A stretch of 64,000 nucleotides of DNA from Pseudoxanthomonas daejeonensis (lineage in GTDB: Bacteria; Pseudomonadota; Gammaproteobacteria; Xanthomonadales; Xanthomonadaceae). Positions 10,082 to 17,757 of the stretch are shown piece after piece. The notes under the pieces are model-generated. The model ran no database searches, was not told where the DNA came from, and saw nothing but the letters and a program-made list of their open reading frames with translations. The number at the start of each line of letters is the position of its first letter. The stretch's first letter is position 1. The stretch covers positions 1-64,000 of the forward strand of contig NZ_PDWN01000008.1 of NCBI RefSeq assembly GCF_010093205.1, given 5' to 3'. The position numbers were made by a program, and so were the translations under genes.

Positions 10082-11491
10082 TCAGGCGCGCGCCAGCTGG
10101 CTGTTGCGGCGCGCGTACACCAGGTACAGGACGAAGCCGAACACGTTCCAGGCCAGGAAATACAGCTGGGTCCGCTGCGGCAGGCTCCAGAACAGGTAGG
10201 CGCAACCGGCAATGGCCAGCGGCGCGATCACCCACGCCAGCGGTGTGCGGAAGCCACGCGCACGATCGGGCTCGCGCTTGCGCAGCACCAGCAGGCATAC
10301 CGACACGGCGATGAACGCGACCAGGGTGCCGGCATTGGCCAGCGCGGCGATCTCGTCCAGGCGGGCCACGCCGGCCAGCGCGGCGACCAGGATCGCGGTG
10401 AACACGGTGATCGTCACCGGCGTGCCGGTCTTCGCATTGACCTTGGACAAAGAGCGCGGCAGCAGGCCGTCGCGCGACATCACGAAGAAGATCCGGCTCT
10501 GGCCATAGAAGAACGCCAGCAGCACGGTCGGCAAAGCGACCACCGCGGCGACGCCGATCGCCGCGGCCGCCGGGCCGTGGCCCAGCTCGCGCAGGATCAG
10601 CGCCAGCGGCTCGGCGCTCTGGCCGAACACGGTGTAGCTCAGTGCACCGACCGCGGCCAGCGCCACCAGCACGTAGATGATGGTGCAGCCGACCATCGAA
10701 CCGATGATGCCGATCGACAGGTTGCGGCTGGGATCCTTGGTCTCTTCGGCGGCGGTGGAAATCGCGTCGAAACCGTAGAAGGCGAAGAAGATGATCGCTG
10801 CCGCTGCCATGACCCCGCGTTCCACGCCGTCGGCACCCATCGACTTGGGGAAGCCGTAAGGCATGAACGGCTGCAGGTTCTCGGCGTTGAACGCCGGCAG
10901 GGCGATGGCGATGAACACCGCCAGCGCGACCAGCTTGACCACCACCAGCACCGCGTTGAGCGTGGCGCTCTCGCGGGTGCCGGCCATCAACAGCCCCGCC
11001 ACGGCGAAGGTGATCAGGATCGCCGGCAGGTTGATGATGCCGCCGGCGTGCGGCCCGGCTGCCAGCGCGGGCGGGATGGTGACGCCGACCCATTGCATGA
11101 AGCCGACGAAGTAGCCCGACCAGCCCACCGCGACGGTGCTGACTACCAGCGAATACTCCAGGATCAGGCTCCAGCCCACGATCCAGGCCAGGGTCTCGCC
11201 CAGGGCGGCGTAACTGTAAGTATAGGCACTGCCGGCCGCCGGCATCATCGTCGCCATTTCGGCATAGGCCAGTGCGGCGCATGCGCAGACCACGCCGGCG
11301 ATCACGAACGAAAGCAGCACCGCCGGACCCGCCTTGTCGGCGCCGACCCCGATCAGGGTGTAGATGCCGGTGCCGACGATGGCGCCGATGCCCAGCGCGA
11401 CCAGGTGCGGCCAGCCCAGGGTCGGGACCAGGCGGCGACCTTCCTCGTGCTGGGTGATGGTGTCGAGCGACTTGCGGCGGTGCCAGCTCAT
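10082..11491 (-). CDS. APC-family cationic/neutral amino acid permease
   Basis: 469 residues with about 12 to 14 hydrophobic membrane segments. The N-terminus has the APC signature 'LVALGIGAIVGTGIYTLIGV' and TM helix 3 includes 'LAYAEMATMMPAAGSAYTYS', both typical of the CAT (cationic amino acid transporter, YfnA-like) branch; 'FFAFYGFDAISTAAEETKDP' is the conserved TM6-loop. It likely imports amino acids across the inner membrane by proton symport or exchange. The start MSWHRRKSLDTI matches relatives with a short soluble 'RRKxxD' lead. Monocistronic as far as visible. Substrate cannot be told from sequence by eye. Confidence 0.93.
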   Translation of the reverse strand: MSWHRRKSLDTITQHEEGRRLVPTLGWPHLVALGIGAIVGTGIYTLIGVGADKAGPAVLLSFVIAGVVCACAALAYAEMATMMPAAGSAYTYSYAALGETLAWIVGWSLILEYSLVVSTVAVGWSGYFVGFMQWVGVTIPPALAAGPHAGGIINLPAILITFAVAGLLMAGTRESATLNAVLVVVKLVALAVFIAIALPAFNAENLQPFMPYGFPKSMGADGVERGVMAAAAIIFFAFYGFDAISTAAEETKDPSRNLSIGIIGSMVGCTIIYVLVALAAVGALSYTVFGQSAEPLALILRELGHGPAAAAIGVAAVVALPTVLLAFFYGQSRIFFVMSRDGLLPRSLSKVNAKTGTPVTITVFTAILVAALAGVARLDEIAALANAGTLVAFIAVSVCLLVLRKREPDRARGFRTPLAWVIAPLAIAGCAYLFWSLPQRTQLYFLAWNVFGFVLYLVYARRNSQLARA

Positions 11492-11580
11492 GGATGTCCA
11501 GGACGGATGCGAAGCGCGGAGTGTGGCGCAACGCAACGCAGCAAAGCCATCGACCGCCGCGGGCCGGGGTGCGTTCCGCC

Positions 11581-11964
11581 CTAGGCGCCGGCGTTGCCGC
11601 TGCCGTGCAGCAGGTAGTCGCGCAGGGCCACCGCGTTGTTGTGCTCTTCGTCGTGGGCGGCGTAGAGCAGGGTCACCGGTCCACGGACCAGGTAGCCACG
11701 CAACCGGGCCAGGGCCTCGGGATTGGCTTCCAGCTCAGCGAAATAGCGCGTGCGGAAGCCGTCCCAGCGCGCCGGATCATGGCCGAACCACTTGCGCAGC
11801 GCGGTGCTGGGCGCCAGCGCCTTGAGCCAGGCTTCGGCCTGCAGCGTTTCCTTGCGCAGCCCGCGTGGCCACAGTCCGTCGACCAGCAGGCGCTGGCCGT
11901 CGCCGGCTTCCGGCTCCTCGTAGGCGCGCTTGAGATGGATGGGGTGGCGGGTGCGGCTGGCCAT
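11581..11964 (-). CDS. DUF488 family protein (YeaO-like)
   Basis: 127 residues. DUF488 signature words are present: 'HLKRAYEEPEAGDGQRLLVD', 'GLWPRGLRKETLQAEAW', 'LAPSTALRKWFGHDPARWDGF' (each as separate runs), and 'VTLLYAAHDEEHNNAVAL' near the end. Function of the family is not established; members are small cytoplasmic proteins found widely in proteobacteria. The start is the ATG of MASRTRHPIHLKRAY. It is divergent from rmuC across 140 bases and follows the permease gene's promoter side. No partner gene suggests a role. Confidence 0.88.
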   Translation of the reverse strand: MASRTRHPIHLKRAYEEPEAGDGQRLLVDGLWPRGLRKETLQAEAWLKALAPSTALRKWFGHDPARWDGFRTRYFAELEANPEALARLRGYLVRGPVTLLYAAHDEEHNNAVALRDYLLHGSGNAGA

Positions 11965-12092
11965 GGCGGGGCATCCGGAAGTGCCCGCAGTCTGGGAGCG
12001 GGGCGGGAAGGCGGGAGTGAAGGCCCCGGCCTGGCGACCGGGTGCAGGCGAGGATGGGCGCCACGCGTCGCGTCCCCTGCGACCATGGCCGC

Positions 12093-12098
12093 TACACT
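12093..12098 (+). promoter_or_regulatory. -10-like TACACT six bases before rmuC ATG
   Basis: TACACT, TTCGGC, ATG. Same geometry as at rlmI and aceK. Suggests leaderless transcription of rmuC; no Shine-Dalgarno lies in the gap. Confidence 0.42.
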
Positions 12099-12104
12099 TT
12101 CGGC

Positions 12105-13670
12105 ATGAACCCAGCCGTCCTGCCCTATGTGATCGTCGTCCTCCTGCTCGCGGCGCTGGTGCTGCTGGCCCTGCTGCTGTGGGGCCGTTCGCCCGGCCGT
12201 TCCGAGGGCGCGGTAGGTGAGCTCGACAGCGCGCGCGCCGCCGCACAGGCCGCCGCGGTGGAATCCGGGCAGCTGCGGGGTCGCCTCGAATCCGTGCAGC
12301 TGGAGCTGGAGAACGAGCGGCAACGCGCCGCCGCGCAGCTTCAGGCGCTGGATGCGGCACGGCAGAGGATCGAGCGCGAGACCACGCTGCTGGCCGAACG
12401 CGAGACGCGCCTGGCCGAGCGCGACGCCGCCCTGGCGCGCGCGCAGGAACGCATCGGGATGCTCGAGGGCGAGCTGGACGCGCAACGCGGTGCCTACCGG
12501 CAGCTCCATGGCGAGCACGCCCGCGCGAGTGCGGACCTCCAGCATTCGCGGCAGGCGCAACAGGAGCTGCGCGCCTACCTGGACACCGCGCAGGAAAAGC
12601 TTTCGGGCGCGTTCGCCGAGCTGGCCGGCAAGGTGTTCGACGAGCGCGGCCAGCAGTTCGAGAAGAACGTGCGCCAGGCCACCCTGCAATCGCGCACGGA
12701 CATGGAAGGCCTGCTCAAGCCGTTCTCCGACAAGCTGGGCGAATTCCGCCAGCGGGTGGACACCGTCTACGGCGACGAGGCGCGCGAGCGCGCCAGCCTG
12801 CTCGGTGCGGTCGGCGAACTGAAGACGCTCAACCAGGACATGGCGATGCAGGCCGCCGCCCTGACCAGCGCGCTCAAGGGCAGCGCGAAGGTGCGCGGCG
12901 ACTGGGGCGAGCTGATGCTGGACAACGTGCTGCGCGGTTCCGGCCTGGAGGAGGGCGTGCACTACCGGCGCCAGCAGCATGCCGTCGACGACGAAGGCGC
13001 GCGGCTGCGCCCGGACGTGGTCGTGCACTTCCCGGACCAGCGCCAGGTGGTGGTCGACAGCAAGGTCAACCTGGTCGCCTGGCAGGAAGCGATGAACGCG
13101 ACCACGCCCGAGCAGCACGACGAGGCGCTGCGCCGGCACGCGATCGGCCTGCGCCAGCACGTCAAGGACCTGGGCGACAAGAACTATCCCAAGGCCGTCG
13201 GTGGCGAGGCGCTCGACATCACCATCGCTTTCGTGCCGATCGAGGGTGCGCTGTCGGCCGCGCTGGGCGCCGACGCGGACCTGCAGGGATACGCGTTCGA
13301 TCGGCGCGTGGTGTTCGCCTCGCCGAACACGCTCATGGCGCTGTTGCGCGTGACCGAGCGGTTGTGGACCCGCGACAAGGTGCAGAAGCAGGCGCTGGAG
13401 ATCAGCGAGGTCGGGGGTCGCGTGCTTGATGCGCTCACCGCCTTCCTTGCCGAGTTCGACACCGCGGGCAAGCGGCTCGATGACGCCAGCCAGGCCTTCA
13501 GCCGTGCGCGCAACCGGCTGGTCGATTCGCCGCAATCCGCGTTCAACCGTGCGCGCAAGCTCGCCGAGCTCGGCAGCAAGGCCAGGCGCGCGCTGCCGGC
13601 CGAGCTGCAGCCGGACACGATCCAGCAGCTGGCCGCGCCCGCGGCGGGCGACGGGGACGTGCAGGAGTGA
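12105..13670 (+). CDS. rmuC: DNA recombination protein RmuC
   Basis: 521 residues. An N-terminal membrane anchor (about 3-27, LPYVIVVLLLAALVLLALLL) is followed by a long coiled coil (about 35-160, Glu/Arg/Ala heptads) and the RmuC nuclease-like domain: 'LKGSAKVRGDWGELMLDNVL', 'RPDVVVHFPDQRQVVVDSKV', 'YPKAVGGEALDITIAFVPIE' and 'VVFASPNTLMALLRV'. The 'GDWGE...D...DSK' pattern resembles a PD-(D/E)XK core. RmuC limits inversions at short inverted repeats in E. coli. The start has a TACACT box six bases upstream. Followed 49 bases later by the glutathione peroxidase gene on the same strand. Confidence 0.94.
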   Translation: MNPAVLPYVIVVLLLAALVLLALLLWGRSPGRSEGAVGELDSARAAAQAAAVESGQLRGRLESVQLELENERQRAAAQLQALDAARQRIERETTLLAERETRLAERDAALARAQERIGMLEGELDAQRGAYRQLHGEHARASADLQHSRQAQQELRAYLDTAQEKLSGAFAELAGKVFDERGQQFEKNVRQATLQSRTDMEGLLKPFSDKLGEFRQRVDTVYGDEARERASLLGAVGELKTLNQDMAMQAAALTSALKGSAKVRGDWGELMLDNVLRGSGLEEGVHYRRQQHAVDDEGARLRPDVVVHFPDQRQVVVDSKVNLVAWQEAMNATTPEQHDEALRRHAIGLRQHVKDLGDKNYPKAVGGEALDITIAFVPIEGALSAALGADADLQGYAFDRRVVFASPNTLMALLRVTERLWTRDKVQKQALEISEVGGRVLDALTAFLAEFDTAGKRLDDASQAFSRARNRLVDSPQSAFNRARKLAELGSKARRALPAELQPDTIQQLAAPAAGDGDVQE

Positions 13671-13719
13671 GCTTCGCGGGCGGCGCATAATCCAGGGCCC
13701 GCCACCTGGACCTGCCGCC

Positions 13720-14265
13720 ATGACCGAAACGCTCGACACGATTCCGCTGGCCACCATCGACGGCCGGCCCGCCACCCTCGGCGACTGGAGCGGCAAGGTG
13801 CGGCTGCTGGTCAACGTCGCCTCCAAGTGCGGGCTGACCCCGCAATACGAAGGCCTGGAGCAGCTCTATCGCGAGAAGAAGGACGCGGGCCTGGAAGTGC
13901 TGGGGTTCCCGGCCAACGACTTCATGGGCCAGGAGCCGGGCAGCGAGGCGGAGATCGCCAGCTTCTGCTCGGTCAACTTCGACGTGACCTTCCCGATGTT
14001 CGCCAAGATCGCGGTGACCGGCGACGGCGTCCATCCGCTGTACCGCGCGCTGGTGGCGGCCCGGCCCGACGCGACTGGCGAAGGCCCGATGCGCGACAAG
14101 CTGGCCGGCTTCGGCATCGCCGCCAACCCGGCACCGGGCGTGCTGTGGAACTTCGAGAAGTTCCTCGTCGGGCGCGACGGCAAGGTCGCAGCCAGGTTCT
14201 CGCCGGACGTCACTGCCGAAGATCCGCGCCTGCGCGCGGCCATCGACGCCGCCCTGTCCGCCTGA
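13720..14265 (+). CDS. Glutathione peroxidase family (BtuE-like) with altered active site
   Basis: 181 residues, the size of E. coli BtuE. It reduces hydroperoxides with thioredoxin or glutathione. The peroxidatic Cys37 lies in NVASKCGLTPQY, and the C-terminal 'VLWNFEKFLVGRDGKV' carries the Trp-Asn pair. However, the second active-site loop reads GFPANDFMGQEPG: the usual FPCNQF becomes FPANDF, so the tetrad Gln is Asp67 and the nearby Cys is Ala65. Cys83 (ASFCSVNFD) might act as resolving Cys. Activity is therefore likely but altered. The start is the ATG of MTETLDTIPL; a strong hairpin follows the stop. Confidence 0.92.
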   Translation: MTETLDTIPLATIDGRPATLGDWSGKVRLLVNVASKCGLTPQYEGLEQLYREKKDAGLEVLGFPANDFMGQEPGSEAEIASFCSVNFDVTFPMFAKIAVTGDGVHPLYRALVAARPDATGEGPMRDKLAGFGIAANPAPGVLWNFEKFLVGRDGKVAARFSPDVTAEDPRLRAAIDAALSA

Positions 14266-14282
14266 GTGGTACCGGAAAGAAG

Positions 14283-14310
14283 GAAGGCCCGGGAGTGATC
14301 CCGGGCCTTC
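14283..14310. terminator. Bidirectional terminator between gpx-like gene and mlaA
   Basis: GAAGGCCCGGGA, GTGA, TCCCGGGCCTTC: a perfect 12-bp stem with a 4-base loop, 18 bases after the peroxidase stop and facing the convergent end of the mla operon. No T-run on the plus strand. Strong candidate by stability and position. Confidence 0.72.
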
Positions 14311-14352
14311 GTGCTCCTGCGTGCGTGCTCCTGCGTGCTGCGGGGTGCCCGG

Positions 14353-15423
14353 TCAGCCGCCGGGCAGCGGCAACGGCATCGCGTCGGCCGGCACGATCGG
14401 ATTGCGCTCTTCCTCTTCGCGCAGGTAGTCCGGCAGGTCGCCTTGCTGGGTGGCCCGGTTGCGGCGGTCGCCCTCGATCTGGAAGGTGCGGCGCTGCAGC
14501 CAGGCATCGCGCACCAGCGCGTAGTCGTCGGCGGCATCCGCGCGCATCGCATCCAGCGACAGCAGCTGTGCGCGCGTGTCGACCAGTTGCAGGCCCTGCA
14601 GCGTGACCCGGATCTTGTCCTCCTCGACCCGGCGCACGACCGACAGCGGCATGTCGCCGGCCAGGCCGAACACGTCGCGCAGGGTGCGCGGACCGAACAG
14701 CGGAAGCTCCACGAACCGCGAGCTGCGCCAGCCCCACATGCCCAGGGTCTGGCCGAAGTCCTCGCTGCGGCGCTTCATCTTCAGGTCGCTGGCCGGATCG
14801 AACACGCCGCCGATGCCCAGGGTCGAATTGACCACGAAGCGCCCCAGGGTCTGCACCGCGTCGCGCGGCCGGCCCTGCAGCACCTGGTTGACGAAGGTCA
14901 GCGGCGAGCCGAGGTTGTCGAAGAAGTTGGTCACGCCCAGCCGCAGCGGCTGCGGGACCACCGCCACGTAGGCCTGGGCCAGCGGCCGCGCGACCGCGCG
15001 GTCGACCGCATTGTTGAACGCGTGGATCTTGCGGTTCATCGGCTCCCACGGATCGTAGGACGAGCGCGCGGCTGTCGCCGGATCCGCGGCGTCCGCATCC
15101 TGCGGGGTGGCCGCCGGTGCCTCGCCGTACAGCGCCGCGTAGTCGTCCTCGGCCGCGGTCGGTGCAGCGGTGGCCGCCGCGTCCACCCCGGGTGCCAGGC
15201 TGGCCTCTTGTGCCGGCGTCGCAGCGGTCTGCGCGAGCACACCGCCTTCGGCCGTTTCCTCCAGCGACGGGTCGGGCGCCCGCGCGGCGTCCGCAGGCAC
15301 CGTCGTCCCGGCCACGGGCGTGGCCAGTGGCGCCGCGGCGTCAGCAGCGGGCTTGGGTGCACTGGCGCACGCGGCCAGCATCAGCAGCAGTGCGGGCGCG
15401 AGGAGCCTGGACGCAAGGATCAT
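14353..15423 (-). CDS. mlaA: MlaA/VacJ outer-membrane phospholipid lipoprotein
   Basis: 356 residues, about 100 more than E. coli MlaA (251). Lipoprotein signal with lipobox LAAC (Cys19). Residues about 20-120 are an Ala/Pro/Asp-rich linker of low complexity; the conserved MlaA domain starts at 'SYDPWEPMNRKIHAFNNAVD' and includes 'RFVVNSTLGIGGVFDPASD', 'FGQTLGMWGW' and 'LPLFGPRTLRDVFG'. MlaA sits in the outer membrane with a porin and removes phospholipids from the outer leaflet, handing them to MlaC. It is the last gene of the operon; its ATG overlaps the mlaB stop (ATGA), implying translational coupling. Confidence 0.96.
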   Translation of the reverse strand: MILASRLLAPALLLMLAACASAPKPAADAAAPLATPVAGTTVPADAARAPDPSLEETAEGGVLAQTAATPAQEASLAPGVDAAATAAPTAAEDDYAALYGEAPAATPQDADAADPATAARSSYDPWEPMNRKIHAFNNAVDRAVARPLAQAYVAVVPQPLRLGVTNFFDNLGSPLTFVNQVLQGRPRDAVQTLGRFVVNSTLGIGGVFDPASDLKMKRRSEDFGQTLGMWGWRSSRFVELPLFGPRTLRDVFGLAGDMPLSVVRRVEEDKIRVTLQGLQLVDTRAQLLSLDAMRADAADDYALVRDAWLQRRTFQIEGDRRNRATQQGDLPDYLREEEERNPIVPADAMPLPLPGG

Positions 15424-15728
15424 GGCGCCGGATCCGCGAAGCCGAGCGCCGCGTCCAGCCGGTAGGCGGCACGCAGTTCGGCCAGTCCGTCCGGGGTGCC
15501 GACGATCACCGGCGCGTCGAGGCGCTCGAGGGCTTCGGCGAGTAGCGCCAACCCGGCGCTGTCCAGGCGCTGCACGCCGGACAGGTCCACGGTGCGCACA
15601 CCTTCCAGCTGCGGCAGCAGCGCTGGCCACGCCCCGGTGGCCGCGGCGCGGTCGAGGAGACCGCCCAGGCGCAGGACCGACCCGTCGCGATGCAGCGACA
15701 GGCCGTGGCCCGGATCAGTGTGCGCCAT
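15420..15728 (-). CDS. mlaB: STAS-domain protein MlaB
   Basis: 102 residues forming one STAS domain: 'VLRLGGLLDRAAATGAW', then the diagnostic 'VRTVDLSGVQRLDSAGLALL' with the conserved DSAG loop. MlaB binds MlaF and is needed for the MlaFEDB ABC complex at the inner membrane. I use the ATG of MAHTDPGHG; another ATG two codons earlier (15734) is possible. Either start overlaps the 3' end of mlaC by 14 to 20 bases, and the stop overlaps the mlaA start, so the gene is embedded in a tightly coupled operon. Short compared with some homologues but complete for a STAS domain. Confidence 0.9.
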   Translation of the reverse strand: MAHTDPGHGLSLHRDGSVLRLGGLLDRAAATGAWPALLPQLEGVRTVDLSGVQRLDSAGLALLAEALERLDAPVIVGTPDGLAELRAAYRLDAALGFADPAP

Positions 15729-16380
15729 CGGCATCTGCTTGCGGCTGGAGGGTGCCGGCGCGCAGGTCCGCGGCGACCTGCGCGATCGACTTCTGCCGCA
15801 GCGGCGCATCGAACTGGCTGCGGAAGGTCTGCACGTAGGACACGCCTTCGACCATCACGTCGAAGATCTTCCAGCCGCCGTTGTCGCGCATCAGGTAGTC
15901 GACCGGGATCGGATTGCCGCCTTCGCGCAGCACCTCGGTGGAAACCTTGACGCCGCGGCCACCCGGCAGCGGGGTTTCGGATTTCAGGCGGATCCGCGGC
16001 TTGCCTTCGATGGTCACCAGCGCCGCGCCGTAGCGTTGCATCAGGTTGTCGGTCATCGCGTCGGCGAACAGCTTCACGTCGGCGTCGCTGGCGCCACGGC
16101 CATGCGGGCCCAGCACCAGCTTGGCGGCGTATTCGCGGTCGAACACGCTGCGCAGTTCGCTGTCGATGAAGGTGCGCAGCGCGGTCGGGTTCTTCTGGAA
16201 CTCGGCCCGGCGCGCCTGCAGCGTGGTCAGGATGCGGGTGCCGTTGTCGACGACCTGCTTGCCGGGCGTGGCGGCCGGCGTGGCGGCCGGCGTGGCAGCC
16301 TGCTGGGCGTGGACGGCGACCGGCGCGACCGCGAGCAGTGGCAGGGCCAGGACGAGGGACAGGATCAGGGCTCGGTTCAT
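15715..16380 (-). CDS. mlaC: MlaC periplasmic phospholipid-binding protein
   Basis: 221 residues. Signal peptide of about 25 residues (MNRALILSLVLALPLLAV...HAQ), then a short repeat AATPAATPAATPG encoded by near-identical 12-base units, then the MlaC/Ttg2D domain: 'LRTFIDSELRSVFDREYAAK', 'LVLGPHGRG', 'PIPVDYLMRDNGGWKIFDV' and 'MVEGVSYVQTFRSQF'. MlaC carries phospholipid across the periplasm between MlaA and the MlaD ring. The start ATG overlaps the mlaD stop (ATGA). The ATP-A repeat could vary in copy number between strains. Confidence 0.95.
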   Translation of the reverse strand: MNRALILSLVLALPLLAVAPVAVHAQQAATPAATPAATPGKQVVDNGTRILTTLQARRAEFQKNPTALRTFIDSELRSVFDREYAAKLVLGPHGRGASDADVKLFADAMTDNLMQRYGAALVTIEGKPRIRLKSETPLPGGRGVKVSTEVLREGGNPIPVDYLMRDNGGWKIFDVMVEGVSYVQTFRSQFDAPLRQKSIAQVAADLRAGTLQPQADADGAH

Positions 16381-16898
16381 TGCGGTGTCGCTTCCGTGGG
16401 GGACGGGTCTTGGGACGTTGGCGGAGGCGGCGCACCTGCACCGGCACCACCGAACATGTACTTGCCGACCAGCTGGATCAGGTCGATCGCCGGCTGGGTG
16501 TAGGCGATCTCGTCGCCCGGCTGCAGCGGCTCGGGATCACCGCCCGGCTGCAGGCCGATGAAGCTTTCGCCGAGCAGGCCGCTGGTGAGGATGCCGGCGG
16601 AGGTGTCGGCCGGCAGGTCCTTGTAACGATCGTTGATGGCCAGGGTGACCACCGAATCGAACTTCACCGGATCCAGGTCGATCTTCTCGACCCGGCCCAC
16701 GACCACGCCGCCGATCTTCACCGGCGCCTGCAGGCGCAGCTGGCCGAGGTTGGCGAAGCGCGCGACCAGCGGATAGCTGCCGCCGCCAAAGCCGAACTGG
16801 CGGTTGGTCGAGGCGAACGCCAGCACCAGCAAGGAGGCCAGCGCCAGCACGAGGAAGGCGCCGACCGCGAATTCGAGTCTTGGACCACGGATTGCCAT
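16377..16898 (-). CDS. mlaD: MlaD inner-membrane MCE protein
   Basis: 173 residues. One membrane helix (about 11-30, VGAFLVLALASLLVLAF) and a single MCE domain (about 40-125) with 'PLVARFANLGQLRLQAPVKI', 'GGVVVGRVEKIDLD' and 'TSGLLGESFIGLQPGGD'. MlaD forms the hexameric lipid-passing ring on the MlaFE transporter. The C-terminus is Gly/Pro/Thr-rich and ends PTEATPQ. Its stop overlaps mlaC, but 109 bases separate it from mlaE, the only real gap in the operon; that gap holds a hairpin. Confidence 0.95.
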   Translation of the reverse strand: MAIRGPRLEFAVGAFLVLALASLLVLAFASTNRQFGFGGGSYPLVARFANLGQLRLQAPVKIGGVVVGRVEKIDLDPVKFDSVVTLAINDRYKDLPADTSAGILTSGLLGESFIGLQPGGDPEPLQPGDEIAYTQPAIDLIQLVGKYMFGGAGAGAPPPPTSQDPSPTEATPQ

Positions 16899-16971
16899 GG
16901 GGATTACCTATACGAGCCGGTTTGAACGGAGTGACAACTTGAGGGCGGGAGCCCGGGGTTTCATTCAGTGT

Positions 16972-16989
16972 CCGCACATGGATGTGCGG
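16972..16989. promoter_or_regulatory. Hairpin in the mlaE-mlaD gap
   Basis: CCGCACAT-GG-ATGTGCGG is a perfect 8-bp inverted repeat with two central bases, located 18 bases after the mlaE stop and 73 bases before the mlaD start (minus strand). It could be an RNA processing or attenuation site, or simply an intercistronic stabiliser. No T-run. Confidence 0.4.
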
Positions 16990-17007
16990 GCATTGCGAGG
17001 ACTCGCA

Positions 17008-17757
17008 CTAGCGGAACAGCAGCGCCGACATCACGAAGTTCAGCATCAGCACCAGCAGCGAGGCGTTGACCACCGCGCGCGTGGTCGCCACCGAGGTGCC
17101 TTCGATGGTCGGCTCGGCGTGGAAACCCACGTACGAGGCGACCAGCGCCGCGGTACCGCCGAACACGGCCGACTTCAGCAGCGCCACGCCGAAGTCGTCC
17201 CAGAAGTCGACGCTGCCCTGCAACGCCGACCAGAACGTGCCGTTGTCCAGGCCCAGCACCTGCACGGCCTGGAACCAGCTGGCGCTGATCGCCAGCGAGC
17301 AGAAGAACACCGTCAGCAAAGGCACGCACAGCACCGCGGCCCAGAAGCGCGGCGCGACCACCTTGGCGATCGGATCGATGGCCATCAGCTCCAGCGCCTT
17401 GATCTGGTCGGTCGCGCGCATCAGCCCCAGCTCCGCCGCGATCGAACTGCCTGCGCGGCCGATGAACAGCAGAGCGGTCAGTACCGGGCCCAGCTCGCGG
17501 TACAGCGACAGGCCCAGCAGCGTCGACAACGCATCGGCGGCCCCGAAGGTGGTCAGCGTGCGATAGCCCTGCAGGGTCAGCACCAGGCCCACGAACGCGC
17601 CGCCCACGGCGATGATCGGCAGCGAGCGGCCGCCGATCTTGTAGATTTCGCGCACGAGTTCGGCGAAGAAATCGCGGGTAGGCAGGGAGGCGCGCAGCAC
17701 CGACAGCGAGAACAGGCCGGCGCGGCCCAGCGATTGCACGGTGGCGGCGATGGCCAT
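17008..17757 (-). CDS. mlaE: MlaE permease of the Mla ABC transporter
   Basis: 249 residues with five to six hydrophobic segments. The hallmark MlaE/YrbE cytoplasmic loop is present: LYRELGPVLTALLFIGRAG, then SSIAAELGLMRATDQIKALE. It is the membrane subunit that moves phospholipids extracted by MlaF ATP hydrolysis. The start codon shares one base with the mlaF stop (TGATG), so the two are translationally coupled. Followed by a 109-base gap to mlaD. Length is typical (E. coli 260). Confidence 0.96.
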   Translation of the reverse strand: MAIAATVQSLGRAGLFSLSVLRASLPTRDFFAELVREIYKIGGRSLPIIAVGGAFVGLVLTLQGYRTLTTFGAADALSTLLGLSLYRELGPVLTALLFIGRAGSSIAAELGLMRATDQIKALELMAIDPIAKVVAPRFWAAVLCVPLLTVFFCSLAISASWFQAVQVLGLDNGTFWSALQGSVDFWDDFGVALLKSAVFGGTAALVASYVGFHAEPTIEGTSVATTRAVVNASLLVLMLNFVMSALLFR

